A DNA stretch of 64,000 nt, taken from Rhodococcus sp. IEGM 1409. GTDB taxonomy: Bacteria; Actinomycetota; Actinomycetes; Mycobacteriales; Mycobacteriaceae. A model generated the notes under the pieces. The model was not told the origin of the DNA, searched no databases, and saw only the letters and a list, made by a program, of their open reading frames with translations. Made by a program: the position numbers and the translations under genes. The DNA is taken from NCBI RefSeq assembly GCF_030056735.1, contig NZ_JASHKN010000001.1, positions 434,001-498,000 on the forward strand. The letters are read 5' to 3'. This document shows, in pieces, positions 1 through 8,586 of this stretch (position 1 is its first letter; each line of letters opens with the position of its first letter).

Positions 1-1
1 G

Positions 2-1348
2 ATGTTCCTCACCGCGTACGCGTACCGCGAACTGAATTCCGACACTCCGGATTGCGGGGCGTCATTCACGTGGTCCACCAAGGCATTCGGACCGTACGTC
101 GGCTGGATGTGCGGCTGGGGCATGGTGATCGCCACCATCATCGTGCTCTCGAACCTCGCTGCCATTGCCGTCGACTTCTTCTATCTGTTCATAGCGCGGG
201 TGGTCGACAATCCCTCCATCGCCGATCTACCGGGCAACAAATTCGTCAACGTCGGCACCACGCTGGTGTTCATCGCCTTGGCCACCTGGATTGCCAGTCG
301 AGGAATCACCACCAGCGAGCGCGTGCAGTTCGCACTCGTCGGTTTCCAGATGGTGCTGCTCGTCGTCTTCGCCGTCGTTGCACTGGTTCACGTCGGTGCC
401 GGCGATGCCCCGGCCGGATTGTCCTTCGACCTGAGTTGGTTCAACCCGTTCAGCGGACTCGCCATCGGCGCATTTGTCATCGGACTCACCGGATCGATCT
501 TCGCGTTCTGGGGTTGGGATACCTGTCTCACACTGGGCGAGGAGTCGAAGAACCCCAAGAAGACCCCGGGTCGCGCCGGTTTGCTCTGTGTCGCAACCAT
601 TCTCCTGACCTACCTGCTCGTCGCCGTGGCCGCGATGATGTACGCCGGCGTCGGCGAGGAAGGCCTCGGCCTCGGCAATCCCGACAACTCCGAGAACGTC
701 TTCGGCGCTCTGGCCGACCCGGTCTTGGGCAACTGGGGCGGAATGCTCCTGTTCCTCGCCGTCTTCGTCTCTTCCGTCGCCAGCCTGCAGACCACGTTCT
801 TGCCCGCCGCACGAACCATGCTCGCCATGGGCGCGTACGGAGCCTTCCCCAAGAAGCTCGCCGAGGTCTCCCCTCGCTTCCTGGTGCCGTCGTACGCCAC
901 CGTCGTGGCCGGCGCTGTGACCGCCGTGTTCTACAGCGTCGTCACCTTCCTGTCCGAAAGTGCACTGCTCGACACGATCGCCGCGCTCGGCATCATGATC
1001 TGCTGGTATTACGGCATCACGGCATTCGCGTGCGTGTGGTACTTCCGCAAGACGGTGTTCGACAGCGTGCGGAACTTCGTCTTCCGGCTCGCGTTCCCGC
1101 TCATCGGGGGGCTCATGCTGTTCGCGGTGTTCGTCATTTCGGTCCAGGAGAGCATGAATCCGGACAACGCCAGTGGAGCATCCATCGGCGGTATCGGCCT
1201 GGTCTTCTTCCTCGGCTTCGGAATCCTCATCCTCGGCGCGGTCCTGATGATGGTCATGCGAGTGCGCAATCCCGAGTTCTTCGAGGGCAAGACTCTCAAC
1301 CGCGACACGGAGGCTCTGCGCGACGAGAACGACCTCAGCGTGTCTTAG
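2..1348 (+). CDS. APC-family amino acid/polyamine permease, 5' partial
   Basis: The gene enters from the left edge, so the N-terminus is missing; about 448 residues are visible, in the frame that begins at base 2. They are strongly hydrophobic, with roughly ten membrane segments separated by short loops, and a hydrophilic tail (about residues 420-448) in the cytoplasm. This fits a 12-TM amino acid-polyamine-organocation antiporter or symporter. The neighbours are agmatine deiminase and N-carbamoylputrescine amidase, so agmatine or putrescine uptake is the likely role, but that is inference from context. The stop codon overlaps by four bases the stop of the convergent TetR gene. Confidence 0.85.
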   Translation: MFLTAYAYRELNSDTPDCGASFTWSTKAFGPYVGWMCGWGMVIATIIVLSNLAAIAVDFFYLFIARVVDNPSIADLPGNKFVNVGTTLVFIALATWIASRGITTSERVQFALVGFQMVLLVVFAVVALVHVGAGDAPAGLSFDLSWFNPFSGLAIGAFVIGLTGSIFAFWGWDTCLTLGEESKNPKKTPGRAGLLCVATILLTYLLVAVAAMMYAGVGEEGLGLGNPDNSENVFGALADPVLGNWGGMLLFLAVFVSSVASLQTTFLPAARTMLAMGAYGAFPKKLAEVSPRFLVPSYATVVAGAVTAVFYSVVTFLSESALLDTIAALGIMICWYYGITAFACVWYFRKTVFDSVRNFVFRLAFPLIGGLMLFAVFVISVQESMNPDNASGASIGGIGLVFFLGFGILILGAVLMMVMRVRNPEFFEGKTLNRDTEALRDENDLSVS

Positions 1349-1962
1349 GAGACAGCGGTTTCGGGAGCCTGCGCGATCAGGCCCGCCATCAACACGCGTA
1401 AGCCGAATTCGAAGGCGGCGTCGGCACGTTCGGGATTTTTCCCGGACGTTGCCAACGCCGCCTTCATCGCGTCGTTGGCCTCCGGCCCCGACGCCCACTG
1501 GACATCCGGCGCCGCCAGGTCCAAGGCCGAACCGAGAACAAAACTGTCGACGGTCGTGATCGCGTGCAGTGTTTCAGCCGGGTCGAAGCCACCATCGGCA
1601 AATGCCTGCGCCAACGCGTTGTACAGGGTGAATGCAACACCGGCCTGCACGGTCTGCGCAGTGAAGAGCGGAATCAGACGAGGATGCGTGGCGTAGCTTC
1701 GCCGGTACTCGGCTGCCAGCGCCGCGACGGTCTCACTCCAGGTCCCCGAGGTCGACTTCACGTCGATTCCTGCCATCAGTTGAGCCCTCATCAGTTCGAC
1801 GATCTCGGCTCGTCCGGAAACGTGGTTGTAGAGCGACGACGGTCGAACTTTCAGCCTCGTGGCGAGTCCAGGCATCGTGAAGTCGCCAGACTCGTCCACC
1901 GACTCGATCGCTGCCTCGGTGATGATCTCCGGTGAGAGCAGTCGTTGCGGTGGCCGCGGCAT
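1345..1962 (-). CDS. TetR-family transcriptional regulator
   Basis: A 205-aa regulator with an N-terminal helix-turn-helix at about residues 10-55 (recognition region RPSSLYNHVSGRAEIVELM) and a longer C-terminal ligand domain, as in TetR proteins with the WHG-type C-terminal domain. The ORF can extend upstream, but the ATG at 1962 has an AGGAGG ribosome site a few bases before it, so I chose that start. It is divergent from aguB with about 160 bp between them, which holds a perfect inverted repeat at 2070-2086. The simplest reading is a local repressor of agmatine use. The ligand is unknown. Confidence 0.85.
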   Translation of the reverse strand: MPRPPQRLLSPEIITEAAIESVDESGDFTMPGLATRLKVRPSSLYNHVSGRAEIVELMRAQLMAGIDVKSTSGTWSETVAALAAEYRRSYATHPRLIPLFTAQTVQAGVAFTLYNALAQAFADGGFDPAETLHAITTVDSFVLGSALDLAAPDVQWASGPEANDAMKAALATSGKNPERADAAFEFGLRVLMAGLIAQAPETAVS

Positions 1963-2069
1963 GTGTCCTCCTGTGGTGGGCCGAACCGTTCTTTTTCGAA
2001 CGCTGGTGCTGGCGCCGGAAAACAATTCCTCGAAAGTCCTTGATCAATCAGCGCTCACCCACCATACTT

Positions 2070-2086
2070 AACGAATCACATTCGTT
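2070..2086. promoter_or_regulatory. Candidate TetR operator (perfect inverted repeat)
   Basis: AACGAAT-CAC-ATTCGTT, seven-base arms around three bases, lies 41 bp before the aguB start in the divergent TetR/aguB intergenic region. Size and symmetry fit a TetR dimer site. Binding by the adjacent regulator is inferred from position only. Confidence 0.55.
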
Positions 2087-2126
2087 TTACGTTGAACGTC
2101 GAATATCCGAGCACCGAGGAAACCCC

Positions 2127-3074
2127 ATGCTGACGATCACCGCCCTCACTCCACCCGAGTCTCTGGCCGGGACATCGCCCTCCACGTCTGCCCCACTGCG
2201 CGTAGGTCTCGTGCAACATCGCTGGCACGAGGACCAGAACGACCTCCGCGCCGAACTGAGTGAGGGCATCGCGGCCGCAGCGACGCTGGGAGCGGCGGTG
2301 GTGTTCCTTCCGGAGTTGACGCTCAGCCGCTACCCCGCCTCCACTCCTGCCGGGGACAATCCCGGACGCGAAGCGGAGGACCTGCTTACCGGACCCACTC
2401 TCTCGTTCGCTGCCGAGGCCGCCGCCGAGAACCAGGTACTCGTTCATGCGTCGCTGTACGAGCGCAGTGAAGCCGAGGACGGACTGGGATTCAACACCGC
2501 GATCCTCGTCTCCCCCGGAGGTGAGCTTCTCGCCCGAACCCGCAAGCTCCACATTCCGGTGACGGCCGGGTACTACGAGGACACGTACTTCCGAGGCGGT
2601 CCGTCCGAGGACGCATACCCCGTCCACGAGGCGCTCGGCGCCAAGTTCGGACTCCCGACGTGCTGGGACGAGTGGTTTCCCGAGGTCGCTCGGGCTTACT
2701 CCCTCGCCGGTGCACAGGTTTTGGTGTATCCGACGGCGATCGGCTCGGAGCCCGATCACCCGAACTTCGACACCCAGCCACTGTGGCAGCAGGTGATCGT
2801 CGGAAACGGGATCGCGAACGGCACGTTCATGGTTGTCCCCAATCGCCACGGCAGTGAAGGCCTCATCACCTTCTACGGTTCTTCCTTCATCTCGGACCCG
2901 TACGGACGAATCCTCGTTCAGGCTCCCCGCGACGAATCAGCCGTGCTGGTCGCCGATCTCGACCTGCAGCACCGTGAAGACTGGCTGGCACTGTTCCCAT
3001 TCCTGGCAACGCGTCGTCCTGACACCTACTCGGCTCTGACCGCACCGGTGAACACTGCGGGAGCCAAGCGATGA
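2127..3074 (+). CDS. aguB: N-carbamoylputrescine amidase-type carbon-nitrogen hydrolase
   Basis: A 315-aa nitrilase-superfamily hydrolase. The Glu-Lys-Cys triad is visible as E63 (in FLPELTLSRYP), K140 (TRKLHIP) and C179 (GLPTCWDEWFPE). The DEWFPE context after the cysteine is typical of N-carbamoylputrescine amidohydrolases, which turn N-carbamoylputrescine into putrescine, CO2 and ammonia. The ATG at 2127 follows GAGGAAA; a longer in-frame extension runs back through the promoter and was rejected. The stop overlaps the aguA start (ATGA), so the two genes are translationally coupled. This pairing makes the AguB assignment firm; other nitrilase substrates remain possible. Confidence 0.88.
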   Translation: MLTITALTPPESLAGTSPSTSAPLRVGLVQHRWHEDQNDLRAELSEGIAAAATLGAAVVFLPELTLSRYPASTPAGDNPGREAEDLLTGPTLSFAAEAAAENQVLVHASLYERSEAEDGLGFNTAILVSPGGELLARTRKLHIPVTAGYYEDTYFRGGPSEDAYPVHEALGAKFGLPTCWDEWFPEVARAYSLAGAQVLVYPTAIGSEPDHPNFDTQPLWQQVIVGNGIANGTFMVVPNRHGSEGLITFYGSSFISDPYGRILVQAPRDESAVLVADLDLQHREDWLALFPFLATRRPDTYSALTAPVNTAGAKR

Positions 3075-4096
3075 CCTGGCGCATGCCCGCGGAAAGTGAA
3101 CCGCACGAACGTACCTGGATGGCGTACCCCAGCGCCGGATACTCCCTCGGGGACACCGAGGAAGAACAACACGAAGCTCGCTCGACGTGGGCTGCAGTTG
3201 CACACGCCGTCGCCGAATTCGAGCCGGTCACCGTCGTCGTCGATCCCGCCGAGGTCGAAGAAGCGCGAAAGTACCTGTCCGAGAAGGTAGACATCGTCGA
3301 GGCACCTCTCGACGACGCATGGATGCGCGACATCGGGCCGACGTTCGTTCTATCCGACGAAGGCCGTCTCGGCGGAGTCGACTGGGTGTTCAACGGCTGG
3401 GGCGCACAGGATTGGGCACAGTGGGACAAGGACTCGAAGATCGGCAGGTTTGTCGTCGAACAATCCGGTGCCCAGTTGATCGACTCACCAATCGTCAACG
3501 AGGGCGGCGGCATTCAGGTCGACGGTCTCGGCACCGTGCTGGTCACCGAGACCGTCCAACTCGATCCGGGGCGCAATCCCGACCTGACGAAGGCGGACAT
3601 CGAGGCCGAACTCGCCCGCACTATCGGAGCCAAACACGTCATCTGGCTTCCCCGCGGGTTGACCCGCGATCAGGAGACCTACGGAACGCGCGGACACGTC
3701 GACATCGTCGCGGCAATCTCTTCCCCCGGAGTGGTACTGGTCCACGACCAACGCAATCCGGTGCACCCCGACTACGCCGTCAGCAAGACGATCATCGAGT
3801 TGTTCGAACGCTCGACCGACGTCGGCGGCAGGCCGTGGAAGGTCATTCGGGTACCCGCTCCCGAAATCCTGCGCGACGACGAGGGATTCGTCGACTACAG
3901 CTATATCAACCATCTCGTGGTCAATCGGGGAGTGGTCGCCTGCAGCTTCGACGATCCGGCCGACGCCGAAGCGGCCCGGATCCTGTCAGCCGCTTACCCC
4001 GGACGCACAGTCGTCACCGTCGACGCCAGACCGCTGTTCGAACGCGGCGGCGGCATCCACTGCATCACCCAGCATCAGCCCGCTGAACAGAATTAG
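3071..4096 (+). CDS. aguA: Agmatine deiminase
   Basis: A 341-aa peptidyl-arginine-deiminase-family enzyme that hydrolyses agmatine to N-carbamoylputrescine and ammonia. Family residues are present: WMRDIGPTF (R86, D87), EGGG at 144-147, GHVD (H209, D211) and the nucleophile C331 in GGGIHCITQHQP near the C-terminus. Length is normal for bacterial AguA. Starting inside the aguB stop, it forms a two-gene agmatine-to-putrescine module with aguB, presumably fed by the permease at the left edge and controlled by the TetR protein. It converges on the VWA gene 11 bp later with no obvious terminator between. Confidence 0.93.
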   Translation: MTWRMPAESEPHERTWMAYPSAGYSLGDTEEEQHEARSTWAAVAHAVAEFEPVTVVVDPAEVEEARKYLSEKVDIVEAPLDDAWMRDIGPTFVLSDEGRLGGVDWVFNGWGAQDWAQWDKDSKIGRFVVEQSGAQLIDSPIVNEGGGIQVDGLGTVLVTETVQLDPGRNPDLTKADIEAELARTIGAKHVIWLPRGLTRDQETYGTRGHVDIVAAISSPGVVLVHDQRNPVHPDYAVSKTIIELFERSTDVGGRPWKVIRVPAPEILRDDEGFVDYSYINHLVVNRGVVACSFDDPADAEAARILSAAYPGRTVVTVDARPLFERGGGIHCITQHQPAEQN

Positions 4097-4107
4097 CAGC
4101 GACAGAC

Positions 4108-6048
4108 CTAACGGCGACCTCGCATGTAGTCACTCACGACGGCAGCGCCGAGGCCGTCCAGGTCCGGCGCGATGACGCGCCCACCCACCCGGTGCGCCAT
4201 CCGGTCGACCACCCTGGCCAGGCCTGGATCGTTACCGAGTCGGAAGAACGTGACCTTGGCGCCAAGCCTGGAAACCGCGTCGAGTGCGCGAACCGTCAAA
4301 CCGAGGGTTCGTGCACTCGGCGGGTAGTCGAACCTGGCTTCTCCGTCCGCTTCGAGATGAGCCGTCGGCTCACCGTCGGTGACGATCAGCACCACCGGTT
4401 GCGCATTGGAATGGCGTCGAAGGTGCCTGGCCGCCAACAAGAGTGCATGGTGCAGGTTGGTCCCCTGATCCCACGCGCCGTCCAAACCGGCGAGCTCAGA
4501 CGGGCTCAATACGTGTGCGTGGCGTCCGAAGGCGATCAATTGCAGCTCGTCGCTGCGAAACCGTGTACTCACCAGATGATTGAGCGCCAGTGCGGTGCGC
4601 TTCATCGGCACCCAGCGATCCTCCATGACCATGGAGAACGACGTGTCCACCAGCAGAGCCACGGCAGCCTGACTTCGCTGTTCGGTTTCGGCAACTTCGA
4701 CATCGACGACGCTCAGCCGCACCGGCATTCGGCCCGGGTCACGCAGGACGGCGTTGGTGATGGTTCTCGTGACGTCCCACGGTTCGGTGTCCCCGAATTC
4801 CCATTCGCGGGAAGCTCCGGTCGGTTCTCCCATCGCACCGGCCCGACGCGTGTCGCGTTGACCGGTTCGCGACGACAGTTGCCCGGCGACGTCGCGCAGA
4901 GCAGTCTGCCCGAGCTGCCGCATGGCCTTGGGCGACAAGCGCCATTGACCGTCCGGTGCGCGATCGAAGAAACCCTGTTCCTGCAAAGCCTTTTCGAGGT
5001 CCGCCAGGGTGCGGGCGTCAGCAGCGGCTTCGTCGCCGAGTTGCCGCGCGAGTAGCTCGGGGTCGATGTCGTCGAGTGCTGCGCCTGCATACTGCTGCGA
5101 CAGTTGGTCCGCCAACGATTCCAGCTCGGCAATGTCCTGCAGTGCGCCGGTCCCCTCGCCCAAACCCATTCCGTTGTCGCCGCGGAACTGTTGCGCTCCT
5201 TCCCAGTCCTCACCCGGCCGAGCTGCCTGAAGGTACTGGTCGAGTTGCCCCAGCTCGCTCATCAGGCTCGGATCACCGAAAGCCTGCTGCGCCAACGCAT
5301 CCAATTCGTCACGCTGCTCCTGTGAGAGCGAGTTCCGCAATCGTTGTGCGGCCGCTGCGCGCTGCGCCAAGGAATCCAGAAGTTCCTCGACGTTGCGGGG
5401 GTTGTCCGGGAAATACTGCCCGTGCTTGTCCATGAACTCTGCAAACTGCTCCGGAGTGTCGACGCCCCGAGAGTGCGCGTCGAGCAGTTGATTCAGATCT
5501 GCCAGCATCTGACGAATCTGCTCGCGATCCTCGTCGGTGGCGCCCTCGAGCGCCTGCTTCATGCCCGAGAATCGTTGATCGAGGACCTCACGTCCGAGCA
5601 GATCACGGATCTTCTCGTAATCCGCGCGAGCCTGTTCGCTGCGCCAGTTGTAGTCGGCCAGATCTTGCACGGCCTGTGCTGTCGACGGTGGCAACTCCTC
5701 GATCCGCATTTCGTTGAATCGTGCGTCGTCGTCGAGAGCACGTGCCAGTTCTTTGCGCTCTTCGAGCACCGCCTTGTCGAGAAGCTTACGAACCTCGTCG
5801 AGCGTTCCGTCGAGATTGTTGCGGCGCAGCAACTCACGTCGACGCCGATTCGCCTGGGCAGCAAGGTCGTCGAGCCCGCGCATGTCGCGATTGCCTCGCC
5901 GCAGCAGCTCCCGCAGGGCATGGCGCGGTGACGTGCCGGACAGGACGTCGTCGCCGATTGCTGCCAAGGCCTCGCGCAGATCCACGGGAGGCGCGAGCGG
6001 ATCGGGACCACCGTCGTACGGCCCGTACCGCGGATTGTGAATCATCAC
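4108..6048 (-). CDS. VWA-domain protein, chelatase-partner type
   Basis: A 646-aa soluble protein starting with GTG at 6048 behind AAGGGG. Residues about 1-440 are acidic, charged and helical with many Gln/Arg/Glu; about 460-640 is a von Willebrand factor A domain. Its MIDAS motif DTSFS (D468, S470, S472) and the later VTDGEPT are intact, so metal-dependent binding is expected. It sits six bases downstream of an AAA ATPase gene, the MoxR/chelatase-AAA plus VWA pairing seen in cofactor-insertion or chaperone systems. It corresponds by order and size to M. tuberculosis Rv0959. Function in actinobacteria is not established. Confidence 0.85.
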   Translation of the reverse strand: MMIHNPRYGPYDGGPDPLAPPVDLREALAAIGDDVLSGTSPRHALRELLRRGNRDMRGLDDLAAQANRRRRELLRRNNLDGTLDEVRKLLDKAVLEERKELARALDDDARFNEMRIEELPPSTAQAVQDLADYNWRSEQARADYEKIRDLLGREVLDQRFSGMKQALEGATDEDREQIRQMLADLNQLLDAHSRGVDTPEQFAEFMDKHGQYFPDNPRNVEELLDSLAQRAAAAQRLRNSLSQEQRDELDALAQQAFGDPSLMSELGQLDQYLQAARPGEDWEGAQQFRGDNGMGLGEGTGALQDIAELESLADQLSQQYAGAALDDIDPELLARQLGDEAAADARTLADLEKALQEQGFFDRAPDGQWRLSPKAMRQLGQTALRDVAGQLSSRTGQRDTRRAGAMGEPTGASREWEFGDTEPWDVTRTITNAVLRDPGRMPVRLSVVDVEVAETEQRSQAAVALLVDTSFSMVMEDRWVPMKRTALALNHLVSTRFRSDELQLIAFGRHAHVLSPSELAGLDGAWDQGTNLHHALLLAARHLRRHSNAQPVVLIVTDGEPTAHLEADGEARFDYPPSARTLGLTVRALDAVSRLGAKVTFFRLGNDPGLARVVDRMAHRVGGRVIAPDLDGLGAAVVSDYMRGRR

Positions 6049-6054
6049 TGCCCC

Positions 6055-7431
6055 TTACGAATACACCGAGCGGCCGCCCGGGCCTTGATCTTTGGAGATC
6101 CGGCGCGCGAGGTAAAGCCCTTCGAGGGCAAGTTCGGCACCGGCGGCACGCTCACCGTCGGATTGCGCGCCGAGGCGTTCGGCAACTTCGTCCAGAACTT
6201 CGAGGTCCGGAAGTTCGTCGAGAAACGCCTTGGCCGTGACAGATTCACCGGTGACGATCGTGTTGCCCATCTCCACAGCAGCAACCAGCGTTCCCAGGTC
6301 GATTCCGCCGAGACGTACCCGAACGGTATCGGCCGTCGCGCGACGCAACAGGTGCTCGAGCACCTCCAGTTCGCGGCCCTCTTCGCCGGATTCGAACTCC
6401 ACCTTTCCGCGAAGAACCTCGACCACGGACTCGAGATCGACCGGCCGTGCAACAGGATCGGCTTCGCCGAGCACCGCCGCGCGTCGTACCGCGGCTGCAC
6501 TGACGGTTTCGGCGCCGGCGACGGCAAATCGTGCCGACACACCCGATCGCTGGTCCACCGAAGTGGATTCACGAAGCAGGCGTGTGAATCTGGCAAGAAT
6601 TTCGAGGAGGTAGTCGGGCACCTCGGCGGCCAGATGCGCTTCCTGCTCGATCACCGCGATCTCGCCCGCCAACTCGACCGGATAGTGAGTGCGGATCTCG
6701 GCGCCGAAGCGGTCCTTGAGCGGTGTGATGATGCGTCCACGGTTGGTGTAGTCCTCGGGGTTCGCGCTCGCGACCAGAAGGACGTCCAACGGAAGCCGAA
6801 GCGTGTATCCGCGGACCTGGATGTCTCGCTCCTCCATCACGTTGAGCAGCGAGACCTGGATGCGCTCGGCCAGGTCGGGGAGCTCGTTGATGGCCACGAT
6901 TCCGCGATGCGCGCGGGGCACGAGACCGAAGTGAATGGTCTCCGGATCACCGAGGCTCCGACCTTCGGCCACCTTGACGGGGTCGACGTCGCCGATCAGG
7001 TCGGCGACCGAGGTGTCCGGCGTCGCCAGCTTCTCGGAGTACCGCTCGCTGCGGTGTCGCCAGGCGATCGGAAGGTCGTCCCCCAGTTCGCGGGCCCGGC
7101 GAATCGATGCCGGTGTGATCGGCTCGTACGGGTGCTCCCCCAATTCGGAGCCTTCGATGACGGGCGTCCACTCGTCGAGCAGGAGCCCGAGAGTGCGAAG
7201 CAACCTCGTCTTTCCTTGACCTCGTTCGCCGAGCAGAACCACGTCGTGGCCGGCGATCAGCGCCCGCTCGAGTTGCGGGGCGACCGTGTCCTCGAACCCG
7301 ACGATTCCGGGCCAGGGGTCACGGCCGTCCCGCAACGCGGCGAGAAGGTTCTCTCGTAGTTCTTCCTTGACACTTCGCTGTACGTGTCCGGAGGCGCGTA
7401 GCTCTCCGAGGGTTTTTGCGACAGTCACCAC
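6055..7431 (-). CDS. AAA+ ATPase, magnesium-chelatase ChlI/MoxR type
   Basis: A 458-aa AAA ATPase. Walker A is LGERGQGKTRLL (about residue 80), the Walker B/sensor region is GIVAINELPDLAERIQVSLLNVMEERDIQVRG split over about 185-215, and LLVASANPEDY gives sensor 1. These match ChlI-like chelatase subunits and Rv0958. Start is GTG at 7431 or the next GTG at 7428; a TAGCGT hexamer 6 bases before the latter suggests a leaderless transcript. It drives the VWA gene as a two-gene operon. No chlorophyll pathway is visible here, so magnesium chelatase as a literal name would be misleading; a remodelling ATPase acting with the VWA partner is the safer call. Confidence 0.87.
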   Translation of the reverse strand: MVTVAKTLGELRASGHVQRSVKEELRENLLAALRDGRDPWPGIVGFEDTVAPQLERALIAGHDVVLLGERGQGKTRLLRTLGLLLDEWTPVIEGSELGEHPYEPITPASIRRARELGDDLPIAWRHRSERYSEKLATPDTSVADLIGDVDPVKVAEGRSLGDPETIHFGLVPRAHRGIVAINELPDLAERIQVSLLNVMEERDIQVRGYTLRLPLDVLLVASANPEDYTNRGRIITPLKDRFGAEIRTHYPVELAGEIAVIEQEAHLAAEVPDYLLEILARFTRLLRESTSVDQRSGVSARFAVAGAETVSAAAVRRAAVLGEADPVARPVDLESVVEVLRGKVEFESGEEGRELEVLEHLLRRATADTVRVRLGGIDLGTLVAAVEMGNTIVTGESVTAKAFLDELPDLEVLDEVAERLGAQSDGERAAGAELALEGLYLARRISKDQGPGGRSVYS

Positions 7432-7485
7432 TCCACGCTACGAGTGTTTGCGGGGTTTCGCCTCTCGCCGAGGAAGTTCGGTCGC

Positions 7486-7902
7486 TCAGCCCTCGATGTT
7501 CTCGGGATTCATCCAGATGATTTCCCAGATGTGGCCGTCGGGATCCTGGAAACTGCGGCTGTACATGAAGCCGTGATCCTGCGTCGCGTTTCCTTCGGAA
7601 CCGCCGCTCGCGAGCGCCTTGTCGACGAGGGTGTCGACTGCCTCGCGCGTCTCGGCCGAGAGTCCCAGAAGTGCTTCCGTCGACGTCGAGGTGTCGGCGA
7701 TGCCCTTGGTGGTGAAGGTCTGGAAGAAGGGCTCGGCCAACAGCATCACGACGATGGTGTCACTGATGACCATCGACGACGCGTTCTCGTCGGAGAACTG
7801 CGTGTTCTTGGAGTATCCGAGGCCCTCGTAGAAGGTGGTGGCCTTGCCCAGGTCCTTGACGGGCAGGTTGAGGAAGAACATCGGCTGCGGGTTTGTCGCC
7901 AT
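7486..7902 (-). CDS. VOC (glyoxalase/bleomycin-resistance fold) protein
   Basis: A 138-aa protein with the vicinal-oxygen-chelate pattern: N-terminal NLPVKDLGKATTFYEGLGY and C-terminal FQDPDGHIWEIIWM. It resembles the YP_00-type glyoxalase-like proteins of unknown substrate, so no reaction is assigned. The frame is open upstream past the true start because the palindromic repeat at 7925-7968 happens to be open. ATG at 7902 is chosen as the family N-terminus, with GGAAGGG just before it. It is divergent from the DUF4126 gene. Confidence 0.85.
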   Translation of the reverse strand: MATNPQPMFFLNLPVKDLGKATTFYEGLGYSKNTQFSDENASSMVISDTIVVMLLAEPFFQTFTTKGIADTSTSTEALLGLSAETREAVDTLVDKALASGGSEGNATQDHGFMYSRSFQDPDGHIWEIIWMNPENIEG

Positions 7903-7924
7903 GGAAGGCCCTTCCGAGTGCTTG

Positions 7925-7968
7925 CTGTGCGCCTTTGTTAACCGCCGGCGGTTAATAAAGGCGCACAG
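7925..7968. repeat. 40-bp palindromic repeat, copy 1
   Basis: Nearly perfect inverted repeat with arm GTGCGCCTTTGTTAACCGCC and its complement, carrying one mismatch (G for A in the left arm). It lies in the 84-bp divergent space between the VOC gene and the DUF4126 gene, ending seven bases before the TAAACT hexamer that probably drives DUF4126. Two further copies are at 51505-51552 and 57641-57688. It is therefore a dispersed element, not a terminator specific to one gene. Confidence 0.85.
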
Positions 7969-7974
7969 TAGACC

Positions 7975-7980
7975 TAAACT
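7975..7980 (+). promoter_or_regulatory. -10 hexamer of a leaderless DUF4126 transcript
   Basis: TAAACT lies six bases before the ATG at 7987, and no Shine-Dalgarno precedes that ATG. This spacing is the usual leaderless arrangement in actinobacteria. The palindrome occupies the place where a -35 would sit. Confidence 0.4.
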
Positions 7981-7986
7981 CCACCC

Positions 7987-8559
7987 ATGGATACCTGGGT
8001 GTTGCCCGCCATGCTCGGCCTCGGACTCGCCGCAGCGTCCGGAATGCGAACCTTCTTGCCGCTGTTGATGCTGAGCGCTGCGGTGCATTTCGAACTGTTC
8101 GGGGTCACCGTCGGCGAGTCGATGCGGTGGATCGGATCCACCGGCGCACTGGTCGCATTGGGAATCGCCGCCGTGGTCGAACTGGGTGCCGACCTCATTC
8201 CCTTCGTGGACAACGCTTTGTCGGTGATCGGGAACGTCACCGGACCCATCGCCGGAGTGATCGCAGCCTGGGCGGCTTTCAGCCATCTCGATCCTGCGAT
8301 AGCCGCGCTCGCGGGCATCATCGTCGGTGCACCGACAGCACTGACGTTCAGCGCCGCCCAGACCGGTACTCGCGCTGTCAGTACGGCCACTACCGGTGGG
8401 CTGGCAAATCCCGTCGTTTCCGTCATCGAGGATGTACTGACTTTCTTCACCTCGTTGATCGCGATGATCTTGCCGTTCCTGATCATTCCGCTGCTCGCCG
8501 CACTCTTGTGGTTCAGTTGGCGTGGCTGGCGCCGTGTACGGAGTCTGCGCACCGCCTGA
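7987..8559 (+). CDS. DUF4126 integral membrane protein
   Basis: A 190-aa protein with about five hydrophobic segments; the N-terminal stretch VLPAMLGLGLAAASGMRTFL and the central GxDLxPFVDN-like region (LGADLIPFVDNALSVIGN) are typical of DUF4126. The C-terminal tail is basic (WRGWRRVRSLRTA), placing it in the cytoplasm. Family function is unknown. The start has a -10-like TAAACT six bases upstream and no ribosome site. The next gene, a hydrolase, follows 27 bp later on the same strand. Confidence 0.85.
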   Translation: MDTWVLPAMLGLGLAAASGMRTFLPLLMLSAAVHFELFGVTVGESMRWIGSTGALVALGIAAVVELGADLIPFVDNALSVIGNVTGPIAGVIAAWAAFSHLDPAIAALAGIIVGAPTALTFSAAQTGTRAVSTATTGGLANPVVSVIEDVLTFFTSLIAMILPFLIIPLLAALLWFSWRGWRRVRSLRTA

Positions 8560-8586
8560 ACGTACGGACCTGGTAGACAAGTCGTC

